Part shown: piece after piece, positions 1 to 6,424 of the stretch
Layout: each line of letters opens with the position of its first letter
Numbering within the stretch: position 1 is the first letter of the stretch
Origin: Bacteroidota bacterium
GTDB lineage: Bacteria; Bacteroidota; Bacteroidia; JACCXN01
Assembly: GCA_947462515.1 (NCBI GenBank)
Contig: CANHPJ010000081.1
Coordinates: forward strand, 1 to 7,246
Direction of reading: 5' to 3'
Length of the DNA: 7,246 bases
Position numbers and translations under genes: made by a program
The notes under the pieces: generated by a model
What the model saw: the letters and a program-made list of their open reading frames with translations, nothing else
Database searches by the model: none
Told to the model about the DNA's origin: nothing

Positions 1-260
1 ATTAGAGAAATCATATTTTTCGGAGAAAATGTAATTGACTTTTATAAATCTCAGGATTCAAAAGTTCAGCTAAAAATTGAATATGTTTTAGATTTGGTAA
101 AATTTAAAGGCCTACTCCAATAAAGTTCTATAAGAAATAAGAAAGTTCCAGTGGTATTTATGAGGCAAGCGTTATTACTTGACAAAAAAGTGGTCGAATA
201 CTTTGTTTTCTGGATGGAGGAACACTGGTCGTATTGACAAATCTTCCTTCCTTGGCTTAG
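1..260 (+). pseudogene. Decayed RelE/HigB-type (Gp49-like) toxin gene, 5' end outside window
   Basis: This is the remnant of a type II toxin-antitoxin toxin, an mRNA-cleaving RelE/HigB relative of the phage Gp49-like group. Frame 1 is open from base 1 to the TAA at 121-123 and reads REIIFFGENVIDFYKSQ, then KIEYVLDLVKF, which resembles the N-terminal half of Bacteroidota members. Similarity then jumps to frame 3 near 105-117: PIKFYKK, a stop at 138-140, SSSGIYEASVIT, a stop at 180-182, then GRILCFLDGGTLVVL up to about 239. These blocks come in family order (helix, KFFKKLE, GIYEVRV, RILCF, LVVLLN). The lesions are therefore one frameshift, a TAA where Leu (TTA) is expected, a TGA, and a degraded tail that should carry the KKTQKTP-like end. 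No HigA/XRE antitoxin follows. The true start lies left of the window. The family assignment is from memory of the motif order; the decay itself is read directly. Confidence 0.8.
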
Positions 261-308
261 CTATAAAGTAAACTTGCTAATTACTTTCAAAAAAACATGT
301 ATCTTGAA

Positions 309-359
309 TTAACCTCCTGTTAAATCTTGCAACATATGCATTTGTTAATTGAAATTAAC
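309..359. promoter_or_regulatory. Paired GTTAA/TTAAC dyads upstream of the secreted-protein gene
   Basis: Two perfect inverted repeats lie just before the gene at 387. One is TTAAC-CTCCT-GTTAA at 309-323. The other is GTTAATT-GA-AATTAAC at 344-359, with 7-base arms and a 2-base spacer. All four half-sites share GTTAA. A dimeric regulator could bind here, or the second dyad could overlap the promoter, since TTTG lies at 341-344. In such AT-rich DNA a chance origin is quite possible, and no regulator gene is adjacent. Confidence 0.3.
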
Positions 360-386
360 TATTATTAAAATAAAACAAACTCGATT

Positions 387-1109
387 ATGAAAAACATTTT
401 AACCATATTAATATTTACAACTTACCTATCCTCATTCGGTCAGAATTTCAGCTACCCTAATCTCTCTGTAAAGGAAACGAAAATTGAAAACTTTATTCCA
501 AAAAACTGGACCTTGTTAAAACTGGCTAAAGGAGACTTAAATAAAGATTCCATACCTGACTTTGCAATGGCAATTCAATTCAAAGACACCGTTGCACTTG
601 TTAATTCTGAAAAAAATTCTGACAATAAAGAATATTACGACACGGTTTACGCACAACCCAGAATGTTACTCATTGGATTTTTCGACAAATTATCCGGACA
701 ATACAACTTGGTTGAGAAAAGCACTTCATTTATAATGAATCATGATGATCCAAATATGGAGGAGCCTTTTGACGATTTAACTATTAAAAAAAATGTATTG
801 AGTATTCGTTTTAATATTTTCATGAATATGGGCAGCTGGTATATGTCCACAAATAGTTACAAGTTTAGATTTCAAGAAAACGCTTTCAAACTTATAGGTG
901 CAGACTATAATTCAACTCATCGCGCTAGCGGAGAAATTGAAAATAGAAGCTATAATTTTTTAAGTAAAAAAGTACTGATTGAAACCGGAAACGCAAGTAA
1001 TTCGAAGTTAAATGCCACATGGAGAACATTTAATTTTATAGAACTTAAAACATTTAAAACTTTTATCAAACCTTTTACTTATGAAGTTGAAAATGGATTC
1101 TATATTTAA
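387..1109 (+). CDS. Secreted hypothetical protein with one FG-GAP/EF-hand-like loop
   Basis: I do not recognise a named family. The 240-residue product begins with a clear Sec signal peptide: Lys at 2, then a hydrophobic run at 4-16, with likely cleavage after Ser-Phe-Gly at about residue 18 before Gln-Asn. There is no lipobox Cys, so it is probably periplasmic or secreted rather than a lipoprotein. Residues 50-58 read DLNKDSIPD, a D-x-N-x-D-x3-D loop of the kind that binds calcium in FG-GAP and dockerin/EF-hand-like motifs. Only one copy is present. It is followed by the hydrophobic strand FAMAIQF, as in proteins that begin 'GDLNKDGxxDLxLV'. The remainder alternates short strands with aromatic residues, suggesting a beta-rich fold. 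It starts at ATG in an A-rich leader. It stands alone, with 126 bases to the toxin relic and 212 bases to the next gene. Molecular function is unknown. Confidence 0.8.
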   Translation: MKNILTILIFTTYLSSFGQNFSYPNLSVKETKIENFIPKNWTLLKLAKGDLNKDSIPDFAMAIQFKDTVALVNSEKNSDNKEYYDTVYAQPRMLLIGFFDKLSGQYNLVEKSTSFIMNHDDPNMEEPFDDLTIKKNVLSIRFNIFMNMGSWYMSTNSYKFRFQENAFKLIGADYNSTHRASGEIENRSYNFLSKKVLIETGNASNSKLNATWRTFNFIELKTFKTFIKPFTYEVENGFYI

Positions 1110-1321
1110 AATTAAACAAACGCTAAATTAAGTCTGAAGCCAATATCAAAATAAAAAGAGCCTACTAACCCCATTAGGAATGAACACCAAAAATCACACG
1201 AATTAAGATAAATTAACATAAGCCCCTTTTCAAAAGTGGTACTTTGGAAAATAGAAATACTCCTGATTCTTTTTAAAAAAGAATATATTAAATTTACAAA
1301 TAACATAAAAACATAAATAAC

Positions 1322-2089
1322 ATGACATTGCTACCAATTTTAGGAATCATCATCTTAATACTTCTCTCAGGTTTTCGAATTGCACAAGAATATCAGCGTG
1401 CGGTTGTTTTCAGACTGGGACGTTTTAACGCTATAAAAGGACCCGGACTATATTGGATAATACCTCTAATTGAACAACAACAGCGTGTTGACATCAGGAC
1501 AAAAACAGTTGACCTAGAGCAACAGGAAACCATAACCAAAGACAGCGTAACGATTAAAGTTAATGCAGTACTGTGGTTTAAAATTACCAATGCAGAGGAC
1601 GCAATTATCAAAATTGCAGATTATAACAAGGCAGTTTATCAGTTTTCTGTTACAGCCTTGCGAAATATTATAGGACAGCATACACTTGATGAAGTACTTA
1701 GAGAACGAGAACAAATAAATGGAACACTTCAAAAAATTGTAGATTCAACAACCGAACCTTGGGGAATTAAAATTGAAATGGTAGAGATGAAAGATGTTGA
1801 AATTCCTGAAGCCATGCAAAGAGCTATGGCCAGAGAAGCGGAAGCTATAAGAGAAAAAAGAGCAAGAATTGTAAAAGCAGAAGCTGAATTAGAAGCCTCC
1901 ATAAAACTAACCCAAGGAGCAAAAGAGATGGAAGGCAGTCCAATTGCTCTTGAACTAAGAAGAATGCAAATGTTGTCTGAAATTGGCATAGACAATAATA
2001 CAACTACTATCGTTCTTGTACCTTCCGAATTCACTAACGCAGCCAGGAGTTTTACAGAACTTGTGACTCAAAAGAAAGTTGAAGGATAA
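1322..2089 (+). CDS. Slipin (stomatin/SPFH-band 7 family) membrane protein
   Basis: This is a prokaryotic stomatin homologue, a membrane-anchored protein that oligomerises into scaffolds at membrane microdomains. Residues 3-18 form a single N-terminal hydrophobic anchor. The band 7/SPFH domain follows: EYQRAVVFRLGRF at 23-35, GPGLYWIIP at 40-48, VDIRTKTVDL at 56-65 and KDSVTIKVNAVLWFKI at 73-88. A charged Ala/Glu/Arg-rich coiled coil spans about 165-202. The segment TTTIVLVPSE at 227-236 corresponds to the hydrophobic C-terminal region that the partner protease cleaves in archaeal PH1511. The length of 255 residues is normal for slipins. Family members are usually encoded next to an NfeD/STOPP-type membrane serine protease; neither neighbour here is one, so this copy is solitary. 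The ATG start puts the anchor at the expected position, after an A-rich leader. Its exact cellular role, such as membrane quality control, is inference. Confidence 0.93.
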   Translation: MTLLPILGIIILILLSGFRIAQEYQRAVVFRLGRFNAIKGPGLYWIIPLIEQQQRVDIRTKTVDLEQQETITKDSVTIKVNAVLWFKITNAEDAIIKIADYNKAVYQFSVTALRNIIGQHTLDEVLREREQINGTLQKIVDSTTEPWGIKIEMVEMKDVEIPEAMQRAMAREAEAIREKRARIVKAEAELEASIKLTQGAKEMEGSPIALELRRMQMLSEIGIDNNTTTIVLVPSEFTNAARSFTELVTQKKVEG

Positions 2090-2171
2090 TTATTAATTTA
2101 CAATATCAGTAACCTATTAAACAGAAGAAAAACAAGTTAGCAATTAGGCCTTAAAAAAAAATCTGGTATTG

Positions 2172-2252
2172 GTAAGTATAATTTTTACTTATATAGTAAT
2201 ACTTATCACAGAAGACAATCCCTTGAAGGACTGACTGGGTGATATTAATATC
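2172..2252. promoter_or_regulatory. Cluster of TACTTAT half-sites and a GATATTAATATC palindrome
   Basis: The spacer ahead of the DUF2071 gene holds GTAAGTAT at 2172-2179 facing ATACTTATC at 2199-2207, with one mismatch across the dyad. Another TACTTAT lies at 2186-2192, exactly 14 bases before the copy at 2200-2206. Further down, 2241-2252 is the perfect 12-base palindrome GATATTAATATC. The arrangement looks like an operator region. The nonamer ATACTTATC also occurs at 3053-3061, before the oxidoreductase gene. No binding protein can be named, and AT-rich sequence makes chance palindromes common. Confidence 0.3.
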
Positions 2253-2316
2253 TTGAAAAAGAAACAGCCTCTCCGAAAACATTATTTTTTGAAGTTTATA
2301 CTCTTTACATAAAAAA

Positions 2317-3033
2317 ATGAGCGATACCTTTTTATCAGCCCAATGGGAAAACCTGATTATGGCAAATTATGCCGTTCATCCCGATTTGTTAAAACGATAT
2401 TTACCTAAAGGTGTTGAATTGGATTTTTATAATGATAAAGTATACGTAAGCCTGGTTGGTTTTATGTTCAAAAAAACCAGTCTATTCAAAATACCAATTC
2501 CTTTTTTAGGAACCTTTGAAGAAATTAATCTACGATTTTACGTAAAAAGAATTGAAGGAAACACGATAAAACGCGGCGTAGTTTTTATAAACGAAACTGT
2601 TCCCTATAAACCGGTAGCCTGGTTAGCTAACAAATTGTATAAGGAACACTATACGGCTATACCTACAAAAAACACAATAGAAATTGGTGAATTAGAAAAA
2701 AAAATAAGGTATGAATGGAAAATAAATAATGCATGGAATCATCTTGCCGTGAATGCAAACTCGGAAAAAGAACAAATGCTACCCGGCACTATTGAAGAAT
2801 TCATCTTTGAGCATTATTACGGGTATACAAAAATAAACAGCTCACTTTCTCAGGAATACAAGGTGAATCATCCAAGTTGGCTGGTAAATAAGGTAAAAGA
2901 TTATTCCATTAATTGCGACTTTATATCGATGTATGGAAATGACTTTTCCATCTTAAATAATCAGCAACCCGATTCGGTTATCATTGCTGAAGGTTCGGCG
3001 GTTACTGTTGACTGGAAACGAAAATCTTTCTGA
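2317..3033 (+). CDS. YqjF family protein (DUF2071)
   Basis: The 238-residue product is a full-length, soluble-looking member of the DUF2071/YqjF family (COG3361), whose biochemical activity is not established. Family landmarks are visible in order: AQWENLIMANYAVHP at 8-22, LLKRYLPKGVELD at 24-36, YVSLVGFMF at 43-51, IPIPFLGTFEEINLRFYV at 59-76, KRGVVFINETVP at 85-96, EEFIFEHYYGYT at 160-171, HPSWLV at 185-190 and IIAEGSAVTV at 222-231. It has no signal peptide or membrane segment, so it is expected in the cytoplasm. The FAD-dependent oxidoreductase gene follows 118 bases later on the same strand. In Bacteroidota I recall DUF2071 genes near photolyase/cryptochrome and FAD-oxidoreductase genes, which would suggest a light or oxidative-stress context; no photolyase is visible here. 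The ATG start fits the family's N-terminus. Confidence 0.9.
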   Translation: MSDTFLSAQWENLIMANYAVHPDLLKRYLPKGVELDFYNDKVYVSLVGFMFKKTSLFKIPIPFLGTFEEINLRFYVKRIEGNTIKRGVVFINETVPYKPVAWLANKLYKEHYTAIPTKNTIEIGELEKKIRYEWKINNAWNHLAVNANSEKEQMLPGTIEEFIFEHYYGYTKINSSLSQEYKVNHPSWLVNKVKDYSINCDFISMYGNDFSILNNQQPDSVIIAEGSAVTVDWKRKSF

Positions 3034-3039
3034 ACTTAA

Positions 3040-3075
3040 ATAATAAACGATTATACTTATCGAAGGCATTATTAT
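3040..3075. repeat. Nested inverted repeat between DUF2071 and oxidoreductase genes
   Basis: Outer arms ATAATAA (3040-3046) and TTATTAT (3069-3075) enclose an inner hairpin CGAT-TATACTT-ATCG (3048-3062). The inner loop contains the nonamer ATACTTATC, also found upstream of the preceding gene. The structure is AU-rich and has no T-run after it, so it is a poor terminator. It could be an operator or a transcript-end hairpin. Confidence 0.25.
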
Positions 3076-3079
3076 GCTC

Positions 3080-3112
3080 TTGACATAAATAAAAATTATA
3101 AAAACATATTTG
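3080..3112 (+). promoter_or_regulatory. Candidate Bacteroidota-type promoter for the oxidoreductase gene
   Basis: TTGACA at 3080-3085 supplies a -33 TTG. CATATTTG at 3105-3112 matches the phylum's -7 consensus TAnnTTTG in all but its first base. The gap between TTG and the -7 box is 22 bases, within the range reported for flavobacterial promoters. Transcription would begin near 3117-3120, leaving a leader of about 30-35 bases before the ATG at 3152. This is the best promoter match I found in the window. Confidence 0.4.
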
Positions 3113-3151
3113 CTGGGCTTTTCATAAATTAGTTGATCAAAATTCATTAAA

Positions 3152-4339
3152 ATGAAAATAGGAATAATTGGAGCGGGATTATCAGGGCTTACATGCAGCT
3201 GGTATTTGAAAAAAAATAATATCCATGATATTACAATTTTTGAATCTTCCGAAAAAGCCGGTGGAAAACTCAAGACAGATCACGTTGATGGATTTCTATT
3301 AGACAGGGGTTTTCAAGTATTATTGCCTGCATATCCGGAAACGAAAAAGGTATTAGATTATCAAAAGTTGCAATTGCAACGATTCCATAAAGGCTCTTTA
3401 ATATACAAAAACAATAAAAAAATACCATTTTATGACCCCGAAAACGGATTTACAGCATTATTAAAGACAGTAGTTTTTGGTCCGGGTACATTATTAGATA
3501 AATTAATTTTATTAAAATTAAAATGGACACTGGGCAGATTAAGTGTTGAGAACATCTTTAGCAGTAAAAAAACGATTAGCTCTTTAAGCTATTTAAGAGA
3601 ATTGGGATTCAGTGAAAAAATAATTGAAGAGTTTTGGATTCCCTTTTATCAGGGGGTATTTCTTGAAAACAATTTAGAAACTGACAGTAAGATGCTGCAA
3701 TTTACTTTTAAGATGTTTGCAGAAGCGGGAGCAGCGGTGCCTAAAGAAGGAATGGGGGCAATTGCCAGACAATTAGTCGATTATATTGGAGAAGAAAAAA
3801 TAAGGTATAATACAAAAGTGTCGCACTTTGATAATAAATCAATAACTACAAGTGATGGAAAAACTGAATTGTTTGATAAGGTGGTGCTGGCTTGTAATAT
3901 GAATAATACCTCGTCATATAATGCCGTAACAAATCAATATTTTCAAGCAGAAAAACTACCCCTTGATACCAAACATGTGATACTCAATGCCAGCAAAAAC
4001 CGAATAGTTAATAATGTAGTTTTGATAAGTAATGTAGCAGCAAATTACTCGAAAAACGGAAAACATCTGATTTCGGTTTCTGCCAATGGTATCTATTTAA
4101 AAGCGGATGATTTTTTGAAAGATTTAAAATCTATGTTTGGTTCGCAAGTAGATAATTGGAAACCGGTTAAATCCTATATCATCCGTGAAGCCTTGCCAAT
4201 TATAAACTTTGAGAAAAAATACAAGCCTGAATCACCAGAAGGGGTTTATTATTGTGGTGATCATTTAGTGCAAGGCTCCATAAATGGTGCCATGGAAAGT
4301 GGCAGAATAACTGCCGAAGAAATAATTAAAAGACTTTAA
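3152..4339 (+). CDS. FAD-dependent oxidoreductase (amine oxidase/desaturase-like superfamily)
   Basis: This 395-residue flavoenzyme belongs to the superfamily of protoporphyrinogen oxidase, phytoene desaturase and flavin amine oxidases. The N-terminal Rossmann fold is evident: GIIGAGLSGL at 4-13 contains G-x-G-x-x-G, the acidic Glu31 that binds the ribose of FAD ends the second strand, and AGGKLKT at 36-42 plus LLDRGFQVL at 49-57 complete the dinucleotide-binding signature. The middle block from FWIPFYQGVF (161-170) through LETDSKML and KMFAEAGAAVPKEGMGAI (187-204) is typical of a bacterial subgroup near HemY/CrtI whose substrate is not fixed. The C-terminal FAD motif GVYYCGDHLVQGSINGAMES (364-383) is intact. 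There is no signal peptide. The neighbouring DUF2071 gene and the shared upstream nonamer suggest joint expression. The substrate cannot be predicted; a role in isoprenoid/carotenoid or small-molecule oxidation is only a guess. Confidence 0.9.
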   Translation: MKIGIIGAGLSGLTCSWYLKKNNIHDITIFESSEKAGGKLKTDHVDGFLLDRGFQVLLPAYPETKKVLDYQKLQLQRFHKGSLIYKNNKKIPFYDPENGFTALLKTVVFGPGTLLDKLILLKLKWTLGRLSVENIFSSKKTISSLSYLRELGFSEKIIEEFWIPFYQGVFLENNLETDSKMLQFTFKMFAEAGAAVPKEGMGAIARQLVDYIGEEKIRYNTKVSHFDNKSITTSDGKTELFDKVVLACNMNNTSSYNAVTNQYFQAEKLPLDTKHVILNASKNRIVNNVVLISNVAANYSKNGKHLISVSANGIYLKADDFLKDLKSMFGSQVDNWKPVKSYIIREALPIINFEKKYKPESPEGVYYCGDHLVQGSINGAMESGRITAEEIIKRL

Positions 4340-4345
4340 GAAATA

Positions 4346-4366
4346 TACTGTTCCTGATAAACAGTA
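4346..4366 (+). terminator. Weak hairpin after the oxidoreductase gene
   Basis: TACTGTT (4346-4352) pairs perfectly with AACAGTA (4360-4366) around a 7-base loop, starting 7 bases after the stop codon at 4337-4339. It is followed by an A-rich rather than T-rich stretch, so as an intrinsic terminator it is weak. It may instead protect the mRNA 3' end. Confidence 0.35.
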
Positions 4367-4477
4367 AAAATAAATAAGCAGAAAATCAGTAAAAAGTGAT
4401 GATTTATTAAAAAATGTCAGCTTCCTTTGTAATAGGATCAACCTAATTTAGAATAAATAGCGATAAATAGTCAAACA

Positions 4478-4984
4478 ATGGGAGCATTCAAAATTCAGAT
4501 TATTGAAACCCTTATAATTATGGGTTTTTATGTCATTTTATTTTTTGTGTTTAAAATAGTCATCAATAATTTTCTCAAAAAAGCTGAACTTGAAAGTGGA
4601 AGAAGACGAATGGCTATTCGATCAATCCAGCTATTTACTACAATAACTGCCATAATACTGCTAACAGGAGTTTGGGGCTTTAAACAAAATGAAATTTTAT
4701 TGTTTGCAAGTTCCATATTGACTGCCTTAGGGATTGCCTTTTTTGCTCAATGGTCATTGCTTTCAAATATCACTTCAAGTATACTGATCTTCTTTAATCA
4801 TCCAATAAAAGTGGGAGACCACATAAAAGTTTTACACAAAGACATTCACTATGAGGGTGAAGTAACCGAGTTGAATTACTTCTTTGTTCACTTAAAAACC
4901 GAAAACAATGAAATAATTACAATACCCAATTCTCATTTTTTTGAAAAATCATTTTCTATTTCTAGAAAAACAGAAAAACCCTAA
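4478..4984 (+). CDS. Minimal MscS-family mechanosensitive channel
   Basis: The 168-residue product contains the MscS core only. Hydrophobic segments lie at about 8-30, 50-66 and 74-105. The third includes LTALGIAFFAQWSLLSNITS (81-100), equivalent to the pore-lining helix in which small residues pack. FNHPIKVGDHIKV (106-118) then enters the cytoplasmic beta domain, with YEGEVTELNYFFVHLKT (125-141) and the family hallmark ITIPNSHFFEKS (147-158). The protein stops there, so the alpha/beta C-terminal domain and beta-barrel cap of E. coli MscS (286 residues) are absent. Short forms of this kind occur in Bacteroidota. The expected role is a stretch-activated inner-membrane channel that releases small solutes on hypo-osmotic shock. 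The GRRRMAIRS linker at 41-49 is basic and probably cytoplasmic. The next gene starts 12 bases downstream and is likely co-transcribed. Confidence 0.93.
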   Translation: MGAFKIQIIETLIIMGFYVILFFVFKIVINNFLKKAELESGRRRMAIRSIQLFTTITAIILLTGVWGFKQNEILLFASSILTALGIAFFAQWSLLSNITSSILIFFNHPIKVGDHIKVLHKDIHYEGEVTELNYFFVHLKTENNEIITIPNSHFFEKSFSISRKTEKP

Positions 4985-4996
4985 CTACCCCGATAA

Positions 4997-5680
4997 ATGA
5001 GAATATTATTGTCAGCGGTATTTGTATTTAGTTTTTTTTGGAACAGCTTATATGCACAAAATTTTGAGCTTGGCAGCTGGAACATTTTGAATATAAAATA
5101 CAATCTGGAAGAAAAATGGAGCTTTTTTGGCGAAACGCAATTACGTTCATTAACATTTTACAATAACTTTCATTATTACGAATACAAGGGCGGAGTTAAC
5201 TATAAAGCATATAAAAATTTAAATCTAACCTTGGGTGCGGGCAGTTACCAAACTTATAAAGAAGGCGGAGATTTTGTTTTACCCAAAAACAATGATGAAA
5301 TTAGACTTTGGCCTCAGGTTGTGTTGTTTCAAACATTGGGTGTTTTTAAAATAGAACAACGGTACAGAGCAGAATTTCGTTTTACAAATAGTGGCTTTCG
5401 AAATAGATACAGATATAGAGTTGGTTTATCTTATTCCTTTGGAAAAGAAAAAAATGAGTTTGTGCCTTTTCAAATTAGTGCAAATAATGAACTCTTTTTA
5501 TCTGATAAAGCTGCCTATTTTGAAAGAAACAGAATGCTTTTTGCATTTAGCTATAAACCTTCTAGATTTACCACTCTGCAAATTGGCTATTTACATCAAT
5601 TTGATTACAAAATAAATGACGAAACAGGAAGAGACTTTTTACAAGTGGCTTATTTCATTGAATTATTTGGTAGCCAATAA
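4997..5680 (+). CDS. DUF2490 family outer-membrane beta-barrel protein
   Basis: The 227-residue product starts with a Sec signal peptide: Arg2, a hydrophobic run at 4-15, and probable cleavage after Tyr-Ala at 19-20 before Gln-Asn. The mature part opens with FELGSWNILNIKYNLEEKWS, the DUF2490 pattern of 'W..l.i.y.l..kw'. It continues with many alternating amphipathic strands rich in Tyr, Phe and Arg, such as YEYKGGVNYKAY, LTLGAGSYQTY, QRYRAEFRF, RNRYRYRVGLSYSF and TLQIGYLHQFDY, ending in FLQVAYFIELF. This is characteristic of a small outer-membrane barrel. Family function is unknown; members are annotated only by domain. It lies 12 bases after the MscS gene on the same strand, with no room for a separate promoter or terminator, implying an operon. 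The pairing of an inner-membrane channel with an outer-membrane barrel suggests a shared envelope or osmotic role, which is inference. Confidence 0.9.
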   Translation: MRILLSAVFVFSFFWNSLYAQNFELGSWNILNIKYNLEEKWSFFGETQLRSLTFYNNFHYYEYKGGVNYKAYKNLNLTLGAGSYQTYKEGGDFVLPKNNDEIRLWPQVVLFQTLGVFKIEQRYRAEFRFTNSGFRNRYRYRVGLSYSFGKEKNEFVPFQISANNELFLSDKAAYFERNRMLFAFSYKPSRFTTLQIGYLHQFDYKINDETGRDFLQVAYFIELFGSQ

Positions 5681-5887
5681 TACGATAATTCTCCAAACAT
5701 GTAAATGAATAAAACCTATAAATTATAAAGATAATTTCATTCCTAATTTAAAAAGTATCCTTACTAAAAAACAAAAATCATATATTCAAACATTTAAACT
5801 CTAAACACCAGTCTTTCTAAGATTTATGAGTTGATTATAAAAAAACACCTTTGAGAAAATTAATGTTGAATTTTAAAAACAAATAAA

Positions 5888-6145
5888 ATGAAAAGTATTT
5901 GGACAGTAACTTATGATAATACTGAAATTAAAGTTGAAAACACTTGGTTTGCAGGATAAAGTTTGTTTGTAGATGGAAAATTACAGCATAAAACGCATGG
6001 TATATTTTCTTCTAACCTGAAAGGACAAGTAATATCTAAAACTGGAGAAATAATTAAAATAAAAGTTGCACTTGGCGGTTTTTTTAAAGTTAAATGCAGT
6101 TTGTTTATTAATGATAAAAAAATAGAAATAACACAAATAAAGTAA
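5888..6145 (+). pseudogene. Small conserved-type hypothetical gene interrupted by one in-frame TAA
   Basis: From ATG at 5888 the frame reads MKSIWTVTYDNTEIKVENTW, then FAG, a TAA stop at 5957-5959, then SLFVDGKLQHKTHG and on without further interruption to the stop at 6143-6145. Ignoring the TAA, the product would be 85 residues. The two halves fit one small soluble beta-rich family of unknown function, with landmarks IWTVxY, IxVxNxWFxGExLxVxG and VxLGGFFKVxCxxFI. In that pattern the TAA takes the place of the conserved Glu (GAA), a single-base change. An ATG preceded by an A-rich leader supports 5888 as the original start. The downstream part could restart at TTG 5963, but that would drop the N-terminal strands. 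Interpretations are a recent nonsense mutation, a sequencing error, or, least likely, readthrough. The family recall is moderate; the interruption is read directly. Confidence 0.75.
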
Positions 6146-6424
6146 GTATAAATTTGCAAAAGAATTTTTGTCAAAAAATTACGATAAACCATTGCTTCTT
6201 AAGAAATTGATAAACAAATTCCTTCATATATATTTGAGCAAATTATTATCAAAAAAAACGCTGCAACTTTGAGGGAAAGGACTCAAAACATAAAAAAAAC
6301 TAAAGCGGTTTATTTTTGAACTTCACATATACCAGGCAAAACCTGATAGCTTATTAAAGCAAATATTGTACTTTTATAACAATACCTTTACCTGATACTC
6401 CAAATTAAACATAAAAACAAAAAC

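Noticed and set aside
1289..1296. TAAATTTA as a -7 promoter box for the slipin gene
   Set aside because: It matches TAnnTTTG in seven of eight positions, but there is no TTG at the required distance upstream.
1112..1306. Minus-strand 64-codon ORF between the secreted protein and the slipin gene
   Set aside because: It is hydrophobic low-complexity sequence with no recognisable family and fills an intergenic gap almost exactly. Such ORFs are common in AT-rich spacers.
2953..3273. Minus-strand 106-codon ORF spanning the DUF2071/oxidoreductase junction
   Set aside because: It overlaps both well-supported plus-strand genes and has no recognisable motifs.
4426..4451. TTTG (4426-4429) and TAATTTAG (4444-4451) as a promoter for the MscS gene
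   Set aside because: The spacing of 14 bases is shorter than the usual range and the -7 box is imperfect, so I did not list it as a feature.
5911..6192. Minus-strand 93-codon ORF opposite the interrupted small gene
   Set aside because: The plus strand carries the protein-like reading with family-type motifs. The minus frame is an antisense shadow.
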